Source: Aradus depressus (taxonomy: Eukaryota > Arthropoda > Insecta > Hemiptera > Aradidae). Taken from it: a DNA stretch of 64,000 nt. The DNA lies in NCBI GenBank assembly GCA_963662175.1, contig OY759224.1, positions 32,373,489 through 32,437,488 on the forward strand. Direction: 5' to 3'. Shown here piece after piece: positions 33,404 to 47,800 of the stretch (within the stretch, counting starts at the first letter, position 1; every line of letters starts with the position of its first letter). The notes beneath the pieces were generated by a model. The model saw only the letters and a program-made list of their open reading frames with translations. It was not told the origin of the DNA and did no database searches. Both the position numbers and the translations under genes were made by a program.

Positions 33404-36400
33404 TTATTCTTCACTTGAAGAAGGAAAGCCAGGAACATTTGAAACTTCTGCTCCAGGGAACACGTAACGTCTCTTCTTTATACAATAGAAGCAATTTTCT
33501 GAAAATAATAAGGTAATATTTAGTTTAAATGTTTTTAAATGTGAAGAGAATTTGAATATGAAGAGAAGGATTGTTGGGTGATATCATATCACATTTAAAT
33601 GACGTCTGAGCGCTAAGAACCAATCACCAGACAGATCTTATATTCAGCTAAGCTGATTGGACATTTAGTACTGTAACGTTACAGCACAAAGAACCAATCA
33701 CCAGACAGACCTTATATTCAGCTAAGCTGAATGGACATTTTGTACTGTGATTACAACAAGAAGAACCAATCAAGCCGGCCGCTGATTCCAAAAATTCCTT
33801 TTAGAATGAATATATCGACAAGAAATTTTATATGTGTATCCAGAATCCCATAAGGACTACACCTATTTGATTTTCAGCCAAATCTGCCAAAGGGATTGGG
33901 AATTAGGGCGGGCTTAACTCGAAATTCCATCAACTGCCGATGTAATGAATGTATTAACATGAAATTTTATTTTTAAATTCAAAACCCTATAAGGATACAA
34001 ACCTATTAATTTTTCGCGAAATCGGCCGAAGAGTAAGGGCGGATCAGAGATGGCTAGACTCAAAAACTGTAATAATGACGATGTAATGAATGTATCAACA
34101 TAAAATTTAGTATGGTTCGAAACTATTGATTTTTAGGCCAAATGGTTTTGGAGGTAGAGCGAAAATTTAATTGATTAATTCGTGCTGGGGAAATAGATTG
34201 GCAGTGACTCAACAATGACTTTTTTGATGTTGCTTGGCAAGGACAGTTCAGTAATATAGTATTCTTCAATTTAAAATCTATAAACAGTGAGCGGGGTCTC
34301 CTAAAAAAAATGAGTCCAGGTAACGCCGAGTGAGTCTGCAAGTATAGAATATACATAATACCTCTATCCAAGGGTGGCTGGAGAGGTGATGGAGAGGAAG
34401 ACCGCCCAGAGGGTGTGGTCTCAGTAGTGCTGGTCGTGGGCGAGAGACACCGATCGTTACTGTTGTTGCTACTCTCCCCAATCCCACTATCTCTGGACGA
34501 GTCAAAAGAGACATGTCGGCTCGTCTCGTCGGTAGGGTCATGTCTTGGCCCGATCTTCTGACATCGGACAGGAGAGTTACTATTTCCAGTTTGGTGGCTC
34601 TGGCCAACTGCTCCCTCCTCCCCTTCTTCATCGCTCGACCTGTCACCATATAGAAAACATTGGTAACAATTCGCAAGAAATGTATTTATTTAGTGGAAAT
34701 AAACAGGAACATTTATTTTAAAATACATTTGTACAATTAGTGATCCTGTACCGACAGAAAAAAAAACTAAAAGCCATCGTAACTAGAGGTAAAGGGGGTA
34801 CATCCGAAATGATTTGATACGATTACTAAACTTTCTCTATATTTGTAGGAATACCAACATTCCTAGTAATTTTCGTCATTGACGTACCACTTCTTACATT
34901 GTCAATAAAACCTTGCTTTTCTTCTAGTCCGAATACCTTTTTTGCGTTCTGTGTTGATATAGTGGAAATACTAATGAATAAAATAAAATGATAGATAAAC
35001 CACTTTTTTTGAACACTTATATTGTCTAATTCCACAAACGTATACTTAAATGTGTACCGGTTTCGGCTTACGCCATCGTCAGCACAATGTTCAACAATAA
35101 TTCAGATATTTGCCAGGCATACATATTTATATTAACCTAAGAGTACCTGAGGTGAAAGGGTCCCCTTCTCTGGTAAAACCAGGAGGTGGAAGTCTATATT
35201 CTAACTGTAATAGCTAACTGTGCACTTATTTGAAAACCAAGAAAATAAAATTAAAATAGAACTAAAAACTAACATTACAATAAAACAATATAACAAATGT
35301 ACAATATATAGCTATGTAGGAAGTTATTTAACCTAGATTAATGTTGTCATGGATATTTGTTATCTGAAAGGGATTAGCAAAGGAGAAAATTTGAAGTGTG
35401 TCTGGTCGTTTAAACAATTCCCATTTTTTCGAGTCCTATTAATTTCTAGCTGTTCTAGAGAATCTAATGGTCTACCTTTTTCACATAAGTGGAGTATTTT
35501 GTGCCGGTTGTTTCATTGAATGAGTGACCCATATCATTTATATGTTTCGCAAATGTCGATTTTTCCCCTTTCCTTACTATATCAGTTATTTGCTCTTTTA
35601 TTCGTTCTCTGAATTTGCGTCCCGATTGGCCTGTGTATACCCAACTGCACGTTTCACATTTGAGTTGGTAAACACCACTCCGGTCCTCTATTTTTATTTT
35701 GTCCTTCGTCTTGTTTAAATATTGATTGATTGTATTGATAGTCTTAAACCCTACTTTGAAACCTTCTTTCTTGATCGTGTTGCTAATTTGTTCAGAAATA
35801 TGCCCGTAATAAGGTAAACTAACCCAAACTCCCTCTTTGTTAGAGTTAATGGGCTCTAATTTTGTTAAATTGTTTCGTCTGATTTTTTGGAGGACTTTCT
35901 TTTCTACTTGGTTTATGATTTTTTGGGGGAATCTATTGTCGGGGAAGAGCTAAATTTTTTAGATTTAAAATTAAAAATTACAAATAAAAATATTAAATTC
36001 AACATATACAGGAAACCAACTACAACTGACACCGTAATTCATGTTACATCAAATTGTCCCAATAGTTACAAAAAAGCAACGTTTTACTCTATGTTCCACA
36101 GAGCTTACAATATACCTATGGATACAGAAGATAGGCGTAAGGAGATCGCAATAATAAAAAAGATAGGTACCGACCATGGATTCCCCAGACACCTACACAC
36201 TGTAGGAGTTAAGGACAGTCCTACCTGCGATAGATGTCGGGAAAAAGACGAAACTGCGACACACTTCCTGGGCATCTGCTCGGGATATGCGCGAACGAGT
36301 TTCCGCATCTTTGGTGGAGATGTAATCGCAGAGGAGGAGGACTTTAGAAGATTGGACTATGAGACTATATTCAACTATTCTCAGGTTCATTGGTTCAGGT

Positions 36401-39400
36401 AGTATAAACATACAGTTAATATAATAAGGGGGAAGCCCAGCGCTTTCAGGGAAGGGATAAGAGCACTGGATGCTTAAGCCCCTGTGTAAAACACCAGCCA
36501 ACCACACACACACATATATATATATATACATATATATATATATGTGTGTGTGTGACATTAAATGATAAAGGCCAAAATAAAAATGTCAATGAAATCACGA
36601 AACTTTCAGGTTATCTTAAATGAATAATATAAAATAAAATATGAGTCCATAATATTAATGAAAACTGACATTATTGCAGAGATATTGTGAAATAATTCAA
36701 ATGGACTTGAAAAATAAAATAAAACTTGTTTATTTAATATATTGTCTAATTTCACTAACTATATATACATGGGAGTACTTTCGGTATTTCTACCATCCTC
36801 AGCCAAAAGCATGTCTTATCTCTTATGCTTTTGGCTGAGGATGGTAGAAATACCGAAAGTACTCCCATGTATATATATAGTTAGTGAAATTAGACAATAT
36901 ATTAAATAAACAAGTTTTATTTTATTTTTCAAGTCCATAATATTATATTAAATGGTGAAAATAGGGTTTTGAAAGTAGGCTGAATAACTGTGGAAATTTC
37001 ATTTTATTTCACAAGCAGACGGTTTGAGACCCCCCCCCCACCCGCCGGATGAAAAGAATTCTCTCGTTTTAAGGTTTCATACATATTTCAAATTAAAGCT
37101 CCCAAATCATCAACACTCCATAGAGATTATAAGACAAGGGAATAATAATAAATAAACTTATTGACTATTTGTTGGGATATAAGAAAAGATGAAGCACATG
37201 CGATTGCAATGATGGCCTATTTTGCCTATGATTCACCGACTTTCAAACTTCAAAGACAGGACTAACTATTGTTTTATAAGTAAGTAGCTTTTCATTCTTT
37301 GACCGAGAACCACACGTCATCAGCTTCAGATAAAGTAATATAACGCAAAAGTTATTATTGGACAACGCCGGTTAAACCTACTAGTGTAAAATAAAGTAAA
37401 ACGAAACAAAACATTTAAGAAAACATAGTATATTTAATATTTACGTTGGATCAGATGCTTCTGCTGAGAAACCAGGCAGCATTGTAGAACCATCCGTAAG
37501 GGGGGTCTCTCGCCAACAGATTTCTGACCAGTCTTCTCCCAATCTGAAATAAAAACAGGTAAGGAATTAGAGAAATATAGTACTTTCACATTGCTGAGCC
37601 CACTACTGGGCTCAAGATGATGGATTCGGAACTCAGCCGAGGGTTTTATCAAGTTTTATTTTAAAAAAACTTGTGCATGCGGTCCCTCGGAGGGGACTTT
37701 ACGCTTTTGATTCCGAGTCAGAATCAAAATTTAGAACACTCATAGTAGTCGGGCTCTCATGATAATACTCTGGTAGTAGGCGATATAACTTCATACTTAT
37801 AGTCCGGGCATGAGTCACAAAAACAAAAACTAACAAACGAACTCCAGATTTTTCAAAAACTTTACAGAAACTAAGGAGAGCCCTCAGAAACGTAACTAAT
37901 TATCTTACAAGGTTCACATTTGGTTTTATGTTACTTATTCAAACGTTTCATTTGAAGAAAATAAAAAGGCACAAAAAATTGAGAGCGATCGAACAAAAAT
38001 GTATCAAGATTTTCAAGCACTTTGCTAATATATAAGAAAATTAATTTTTAAAATTAAAAGTAAAATAAAGTAATGAAACCTAAAAAATATTGTTTAGGAT
38101 CAGAAGTGATGGAGTTTCAAATGAAAAATATATAAATTTTTGTAATAATACTATTTAAAAGGTACTCACTGTCGACATAAATGGTCTACAATAACATCGG
38201 AGTCACCGAGCAACTCAACGTCGAAGTTCATGTAGGGGAGTCTCTCTCGGTTGATGAGGATTTGTGGAACGCTCTTGGGCAGCGAATCTGAAACACAAAC
38301 ACAATACGTTATCAACAAATATATAAGAAATTCCATACATGAATTTGAAAATCCATAAGTAACAGTGTTGAATTAAAACATTCTTTCCAGGGGGCGGGGC
38401 ATTTTAATGGGGGATAATAACAACATAAAGTACACACAGTTTCCCACTTTTGGTAATAAAATTATTTTTATTTTTCTTTTTGTGATGAATTAGCCAAGGT
38501 ATCTTGATTCTCGTGTGTGGTTTCTGGAGTTTTAATTTTTTTGTTAAGATGTGGAAAAATCTTTGATAGTTCGTTTGGGCATTTTACAACACAACTAAAA
38601 CTTTAACTCAAATGAGTAATATAATTTGAAAATAACGTTTATTATTGTTAGAAGGTCATGTCATCAGTTCTCAGTTCAATTCGGCTTACATTTATTGACA
38701 CTAAGAGCGCTTCCTCGCCTCTAGTTTTTAATTACAGATAACAAACAATAAATCGTAGTTCGCATTATTGAAAAAATTGTATCTATTTATAAAATGTTAT
38801 TTGAATAAAAAGCCACATTTTCGGGGGGGGGGGGGGGGGGGGGGGGGGGGATATTTTACAAATAGATATTTAAACCTGTATAAAAATAAGAATAAGTAAA
38901 TGCGCTAAGAGAAATAATGACCTTGTCAAAATTATCATAAAAAATCACCCACAGGGGACACTCCGTAGTCACTGAGTTATTGATTAAGGAGTGTCCCCCA
39001 CTGGGTGATTTCTCCCATATTGAAGTTTTAACATTGTCATTATCTCTGTCTTAGCACATTTGCTTGCTGCATTAAGTTTTGATATAGTTGAAAATATATA
39101 TTTATAAAATTTAAAAAAAAACAAAAAAAAAAAACAGTTTTTATGGAGAAATATATTTTTTTAAGCACGATTATTATAAATCAACAATAATTATAAAAAT
39201 AAAAAAGTCGTCGGCGAATCACCATCAATGTACGTCACCAGAACGAATGAATCAACTAAATTTTCTGTTCCCCTCCAAAACCAGTAGACCGTTTAGGCTA
39301 AAAAGTACAGCCCCCACTCCCTTCAGCCGATTTCGCTGGAAATGAATATGTGCTGTCCTCATGGGATTTTGAAATCAAATATGAAGTTTCACGTCGATAC

Positions 39401-40668
39401 ATTCATTAAATCGGCAGTTATTGAGGTTTTTGAGTTGAACCAGTACCTTTCCTTCGGCAGATTGCGCTGAAAAGTAATAAGTGTCGCCCTTATAGTGTTT
39501 TGAATTTATATATGAAATTTTGTGTCGATTAATTCTCTACAACGGCAATTATTAGAGTTTTTGTGCTAAATCTCTCCGTAGGCCGATTTGGCTGAAAATC
39601 ATTAGGTGTTGTTCTTAGGGGATTTTGGATAGACATATAAACATATATGCGCTGTGTTGGAAAACATGAAATTCCGGTGAAAACTTTTTTAAAACCGATT
39701 ACAGAACTTCCCCTATACTTGGTATAACTGGGGAAGTAATAAATAATGACAAAAGATAACTTACTGGGGATAAGAGCTACTGGTCGCACTTTAAGAGATG
39801 ATCCCATGACAATGAGAAGGTCGCAGACGTCTTTGTCGGCAGCCATGGCATCATGGAACGTGTCCGGCAGACCTTCACCGAAGAACACTATGTCTGGCTT
39901 CATTATACCTTTCTGGGAGTCTGCAAAACATATTTGTACATTATATGGAATAACAGATCAACTATTTATTTATAACATTTAAAAGAAAAAATGAATAGAA
40001 AACGAGTTTTACCAGAATCATGTTTGGTGGAACATTGGGTGCAGTAGGGGATCTTCTGTTCAAAAACGGTCTCTTTGATCTCTTCTGACGGGACATTGTG
40101 TCCGCAGAGTGTACAGGAAGCTGTGGCAAATGATCCTGGAACAAATGCAAAATATCTATAAATATAAATTTTAATTCTGTTTCTCTGATATGTTTTAAAC
40201 AAAGCTCTTTTCACCGTTCAATGTATTACAGGGTCATAACCGATCTGCGAAGGGTTAAGTGACATTTTGGAGGGGGTAAGCGCAGGCTGAGTAAATAACT
40301 CACCTCTTCTAAGACCCAAAATTGCTACAATGTTTTGTGGGTCACTAAAATCATCTATATCAAAAACATAGATCCTGGGAACAGTTAGTTATTATGACTC
40401 ATACCCTTCACCTACTACCATATCGCCCTTTCGTCACTCTGGTAAACATGAGCCCGACTTTACTGTGAGAGTTCTAAATTTGTATTCACCTAGAGTAGTT
40501 TAAAAACCCCTAATCTGCTTAAGTTTATTTTACCTCCTAAAAAAAAATAAACTAAGGGCCTCGGCCGAGTTTCGAACCCTCGATCTTGAGCTCAGAAAGC
40601 AAGCACGTCATACCACTTAGCTACCGGCGCCCTCTGATCCTGGGAGGACTTAAGCAGGGGGGGGGGGG

Positions 40669-40702
<34 letters not shown>

Positions 40703-43700
40703 TGTGGCACACCATCAAAAAGTCCTCTATATTATTGAAATGTACAAAATAATTTTATAAATTTCCAATCTAGGAAATATGAGATACGAAATTGACCTAT
40801 ATGCCGAGGGGGGCGGGAGGGTGACAAACCACTTCTAGAAAAGAGAAGCATAAGTAGGGTAATCCAACAAAACATCGTTGTTAAACTGCCCAGTTGTTGA
40901 TGATACTTAACATTTTTGCAGCGATATTGTGAAACAACTAAAATTAACGTATTTGTTAAGTCGTGTCTGAAGATGGTAGCAATACCGAATGTTCTCCCAT
41001 ATATTTTGTGAAATATATATTTTCAAAAAACATATATTTTTCTTCATATTTCCCAGATGTTGGCTCAACACCCTACTAAGAAACTTAACTGCATTCACTA
41101 AGACTCCAAAAGTTGTCTCAAGTGAGTGCAAATGAAAAAAAAAAAAAAAAAAAAAAAAGCAAAGCTATCTAATACACTAACCATGGCATTCGATGACGTT
41201 TTCAATACCTGCCACTCTTTCTAAGGTATCGATGTTTTGGGTGTAATTTCTCAGTAACTTTTTGTGTCTCTCGATCATTTTTATAAATCTGAAAATTAAA
41301 TAAATAATTGTAATATAGGTAAAATGACAATATTATATTATTCAAACAGGGTTTAATGAATGAACAAACTTGTGAGATGGAGACGGTCGAAATTGTCCAG
41401 GATACATTTCCCTGGCAAATTTGAAAAAGGGTCGAGGATCCTGTCTGAAGAAGCTGATGTCGAACATGGCCTGAGGGTCGGGCAGGTTAGGAAAGTCCAC
41501 AGCCAGTCTTGCGTAGACTCCGTCCTTGCTCCGGAAGTCGGGGATACCGCACGACACTGACACCTAGTCAAAACAATTTTATATTCACTCATTCAAACAG
41601 AAACTATTATTCCATGTTTTCATGAAACAGACTCCCCTCATCCACGATTTGGTACATAGTTCTCGCACCTTTCCCGATTTTCTGTCAGTAAATACTCTGG
41701 TAAATTATACAAAAATACATTTTATGCTATATAACGCTATTTCTGTTACATCAAAATTATACTTTTCAAGATTTACTCAAAAGGTATCGGGAAAGATGCA
41801 AAGCATCATATATAAATATAATACAGTAAACCCTCGTTACAACAAACTTAAAGGGACCAGAAAATCAGCAGTTCAGTATAACGAAGTTCGTAATGTCCGA
41901 ATTAAAAACAAACAAATGAGTATACTTACATAAAAACAAATTTAAAAAAAAAACGCAATATATTATATTAAAACATTAGAAGACCTATTCTAGTTACAGA
42001 AAGACTACACAGAATCAATCACATAAATAAAAAAAATATCACATACTAAAAGAACAATATGTATAAAAAAACAATAAGAAAAGAAATAGCAAAACAAAAA
42101 AAAATTCATTATTCGTACCTATGTATATACATACCTATATTATACATATTATGGTTTAGGATGACATCACCCGAATAAAAAAAACAAAAAAAAAACTGAC
42201 GCACAACGTTTCTTCAACTCGTACGACAAGAAAAACTGAACTGGAATTTCTGGGGAAGTTTTTTTTTTGTTTTTTTTATTCGGGTGATGTCATCCTAAAC
42301 CATAATATAGGTATGTATATACATAGGTACGAATAATGAATTTTTTTTTGTTTTGCTATTTCTTTTCTTATTGTTTTTTTATACATATTGTTCTTTTCGT
42401 ATGTGATATTTTTTTTATTTATGTGATTGATTCTGTGTAGTCTTTCTGTAACTAGAATAGGTCTTCTAATGTTTTAATATAATATATAGCGTTTTTTTTT
42501 TTAACTTGATGACTTTTTTTTTAACTTAATGACTTTCTCGGAAAACCGACAGAAGGGGGGGGGGGGGGGGGGAATCAACTATTTTCCGAGTATTTATACA
42601 TATTATGCTTTTCTAGTTCGTTATAACTGAGTTTTTTCTCTCTTGGGAATCCAGAAGTAGTTCGTATTAACCGAGTTATTTCGTTATAACGGAAAAGTTA
42701 TGAGAAAATCAATGCGTTTTTCTAGAGGGTTCTATTTTGATTCGCTTTAACGAGGGGTTCCATAACTGAGATAAAAAAAAAAAAAAAAAAAACGAGGGGT
42801 TCGTTGAATCCGAGTTCGTTGTAACGAGGGTTTACTGTATAATATTTTTATTTTTTAAGTAGTGATAAAAAAAATAGTCATAAAGTCAACATACCCCAGC
42901 TCCTGTGAGAACCATAATTTTCTTAGAATCTTTGATGAGTTGGATGGCATGATCTAGGGTGTTAACCTCGGAGAGTTTGGGTCTTCTAGCTGGCTCGCAC
43001 AGGTACGAGAAGATCACCTGGATACAACATTATCACAATCATTTGATTATTTATTCGTTAATTGTTTAAATTAAATTGTGTAAAATATTAGAAGTAATTC
43101 CAATATAAAAAAATGAATACCATGGTTTACACAAAACTGATTTTACACAGTGAAATTATACAATATAAATTTTCCGCATATAGCAATGCGAAACTTCAGT
43201 CGCAAATTACATAAATCATTAAAAAGCAAACAATATAGAATGAAAAATACTCAAAAATGTCACTTGATAAAGCAGAATTGTATTTTTGATTCACTTTAAT
43301 GTGACCAAAGGATGGCACATTGTTGTAAAAATATTTAATAAATTAACTGCAACAATAATATTACCTACATGTTTGTTTTTTTTAATAATTGAACATAAGG
43401 ATTGTAATTCATGACGGGGTATAATCTTTATTACTTCCCAAGCTAGTAACTAGTAAAAGAGAAGTTATAAAATCGGTCAAAAATTAGATTCCATTCTCAA
43501 AATAATAATAAAAATTAAGTGTGTTAAGACAAGAACTCCCGATAGAACGAGTATGTTGGTATATTTCTTGAAGATGAAGTGGACTTACTTGTTAAATAAT
43601 TAATAAGATGTATCAGTCCAACATACGATATATTTAACCAAAACTAGTTTTGTCAGTCAAACTGACATCTTCAGGTGGTGAATCTTATTAGAGAAGGGGT

Positions 43701-44786
43701 CAAAAGACTGGACACATATAAGAGGTCAGCTGGACACTGATTGTCCAGTCAAAGGACTGGACACATATCAGAGGTCAGCTGGACACTGATTGTGCAGTCT
43801 TTTGACCTCTTCTCTAATAAGATTCACCACCTGATGATGTCAATTTGACTGATGAAACTAGTTGTGGTTAAATAAATCTATGTTGGACTCATACATGTTA
43901 TTTATTGAATATGTTGGTGTCAAATACACGCCATCACACGGAAAGCCCAGTTATCTGATATAACTCCGGCATATACTAAAATGAATTTTAAAGAATGACC
44001 TTACTATGAACTGAATTCCTTCTCTGATATCTCTTGGAATCTATTGAAGTTATATAACCGAAACTTATAACTAAGTTAAAGGACGATGTAGACTCCAGCT
44101 ATAAAATTGATAAGAGCTAAATGAAGTGGGTTATCAGAAAATATTAACCAAAATAAAAAAAGAGATCCTTAAGAAAATCAAATGCTTTGAATATTGTGGT
44201 AGCAGTTACGGTCTGTGACTGAGGATAAAATTGGGTACTTGAAATGAGGTAAAAATCCAGTCAAATAAGGACGTGTTTAATTAACTTCAGAATATGCCGG
44301 GCGTTACGTGAATTGACTAGACTATCCTTTACAAAAGGAGTCATTATTTAAAGAAAAATTGCTGGAGGAGCTGAACAGCATTCCAAAAAATGAGTTCTCA
44401 GGGTCTTTCCAGGAGTGGAAACGGCGCACAGTGGGCCAGATCCCAAAACTAGCTGGACAAAAGTCCGAATATGAAGTGAGAGATTTCGGGAAGAAAACAA
44501 TCTGGTACAAGAAGTAGTATGTGAGAGAGAAATAAACAAAGGGAATTAGAGAGGACAAAGTCAATACAGCGCAGCGACGAAATAAACAAACCATGCAAAC
44601 AGCCGTAGTATCTTGAAGGCGAGGTAGTTGTACTCCATCACTTACCTGTGAGTGTCGCTTCCGAACATTACAGATCTTTTCTTTATTATTCTTCCATGGA
44701 AGGCATTCAAAAAGGAAAGTCTTAGCAATTTTTGTTTTGTCTTACGTCAGTCACAAAGTGTTGGAAGGGCCACAAGAATAGTGCAC

Positions 44787-44817
<31 letters not shown>

Positions 44818-47800
44818 GCATTCTAGTTCATAAAGGCGTAACTTTTTTCGTTAGGGGAAAATGTAAATTAACTTGTAAATTTTTTTAATAAATTTAAAAA
44901 AAATTAATTCGGGAACTTTTTGATCGCCCCTCATATGAACCATTAATAAATGTGCAATAATAGTGTAAGAAGTACCTTCCAAAGAGCCAGGTCGCTGACG
45001 TTCTCGGAATGGTCGGCTGCGTCGCCAGTAAGCTGACTGAGAACAAACCTAGGACTCACACCACTCATCATCAGCTTTTCTAGCCAACTCATAGACCCAA
45101 TCAGACCTGCAAAATAAATTTAAAAAAAACTATTAATAAAACTATCGCCCTATTTCTAATATTATATATAAATACAATACACTTATTTTTTTAAATATTA
45201 TTATATTCCACAAAAATTGTATACAAACATTATAAGTTTCGCCATTACACCATCGTCAGGTTTAGTCGGGTAAGGAAGGGGCTAGGAATTTCAACTTGAA
45301 AATTTGTGAGTGTTTAGTTAGGAATTTGGAACTAAAATTATTACAATTTAACAAGATGTTGGCGCATTCAATAAAATGATTACTGGTGACATGAGAATAT
45401 GAATTCAATTAAAATCAGATAGTAATCTTATTGATACTTTCATGCCATCAATAATCAATTTGATGCAACTATCACACATCAATTAGTTTATCGTAAGTTG
45501 TAATTTCAATACCCTTCCTACAAGAATGGTTCGAACTCAGCAACTTACTGACTTATAACAAAATCTGATGATATTGTAATGCCGAAACGGGTAGTGTTTA
45601 AACAACATTGATGTGAAAGAAAAATATTTCAAAAATAAGCTTGTTATATTTACTTATAAAGTTTCAACAATATGCATACGTTTCTCAATTTAGAAGTTGT
45701 AAAATTAAAACGGTGACGGTAGCTCAGAGGAGCCTACTGAGATCAAGATCGCGGGTTCGGAACCCGGCTGAAAGCCTTACTACTATAACGATAAAATGCT
45801 ATTGTCATTCCTCAAATTATACAATGACTAAACATTCATACATACATTGACAGGTTAATTAGAATTTCAAAACACTGTTAAACAATGACAACATTTATAA
45901 TTTAGTCTTAAGAAAAAAAATAATAATAGCAAGAAATTTGGTAAGATCGCACTTCTGGCATCCATCGAATGAATTTTTTCAAGAAATGAGAAGAACAAAC
46001 AACTTACTTCAATTTAACAATAAAACGGAGAGTTCGTACATTTGAAAACTAGTGAATAAAAAAAAAAAATGTTGATAAGTTTTCGTGAAAATCCTTAATT
46101 AACGATGGACATATCCTTTTTGCCGCCGTTGGATCTTGCCCGAAATTGCATTTGGAGGCAATTTGTGAAAATAAATATGGTTCACCCGCAGGCAGTATGC
46201 TTCATATGACATCCCTCCACGTTTCCAGGCTCAAGTGATTTCGGTTTTCAGTCCACTCATCATTAACCCAGTAGCGCCCAGATTAATTTTTTTGTTTAAA
46301 ATTTCAAACTTTTCAGTGATTGTTTTTCATAAGCAACCCTATAACCATGGAAAAATAAGTAAAAAAATATGGCTTCATTTTTATGGCTTTTATGATACGT
46401 GTCCATATGGACACACTAGGCACTTGAGGCATCCAAACTTTTCGCAAGTGTTTCAAAGTAAAATACAAATGGGTTGGTAAAATTTATTTAATTGTTTAAA
46501 TAAATATATGATATAAACATAAGTAAATATAATAATATAGTAAATAATTAATTAAAAAACAGTATGATAACCTTCAAAACATGAAACACATAGTCCAACA
46601 TCACACTTTCCGCACTGTGTGGTGACAGCTGAAGTCTTTTTCAAGTTCTTGCAAAGCTTACCTACACATCTTCTTTTCTTATTATTTTTGACCTTTTGAA
46701 TCAAATGATTTATTCGGTCAAGTCTTGTCTGTGCGAGCCCTGCAGATGGTCTTCCTATTTTTTTTGGTGGATATTGAAATTTTTTTAGGTAGCTTTGAAC
46801 AAGCTCTCTCCTGAAAACTAACTGGCTTATCTTTTTACCATTTTGCTTTTGTAATTGCCATGCATTCTGCACACACACGTCTAACAACCACGAAAAGAGT
46901 GGCCAGTACCACTTTCTATTTCTGATAGAAATCCGGTAGAGGTTAACATTTTGACCCATTCTGTCCACACCCCCCATGTTCATATTATATTGAGCAAAAA
47001 CGTTCGGGCAAGGGATTTGCACAATTTTTTTTTCAGCCTGAGAATATCGTTTTACAGTAGAAATGGGATGTGTCCCAAAAGTATTAGAAGCTATAGATAC
47101 GACTGAGTTGTCTCTCCATTTTACCACCAATACTCCATCTTCTTTACAAATTCCGTGCTCAAATGTACCTCTCTTTTGTTTTAGCAATGTTTTTTTGTCA
47201 GAAAATGGATTTGGTTTTGGAATTCGATCTTCTCTCATGGTCCCTGTTCCTCCATAACCGCTTTCTCTTAGAAAAGTTAGTAAATTCATCCCCGTAAACA
47301 AATTATCAAAATAAAAATGAAACGGTAAGTTTCGCAGCTCTTCATTGAAATCATCGATCATCTCCACTAGGGGTGCTGACGCTTTTCCAAATTTATCTTG
47401 ATACATACGGTTTCCTCGAGGATGTTTTCCTTGATATATTTGAAAATTGACCAAATATCCATCTTCATCTGTTAGAGCCCAGATTTTATACCCGAAACGG
47501 ATAGGTTTTGCTCGAATGAATTGTTTACAAGAGTGTTTTCCAAAATATTTGACCATAGTTTCATCGTAAGATAAAGTTTGCTTTGGAATAAAATATTTTA
47601 ACAATCTAGTTTTGATAAGGTCAATGAGTGGTTTTAGTTTCCACATTTTGTCCGTCATGTCAGGTTGGTTATTGTCGCAGCAATGAAGAAATCTCAATAT
47701 TTGTTCAAAGCGATTTCTTCTCATCGCTTCATAGACAAGCTCATTTTTTGTATCCAAACCTTGGTCCCAGTATAACCGCTTAGATGGCAGCTCGTTATAC

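Noticed and set aside
34278..34676. 132-codon minus-strand frame over SIRT1 exon 12
   Set aside because: Wrong frame. The splice phase from exon 11 selects the Ser-rich frame that joins cleanly to the last exon.
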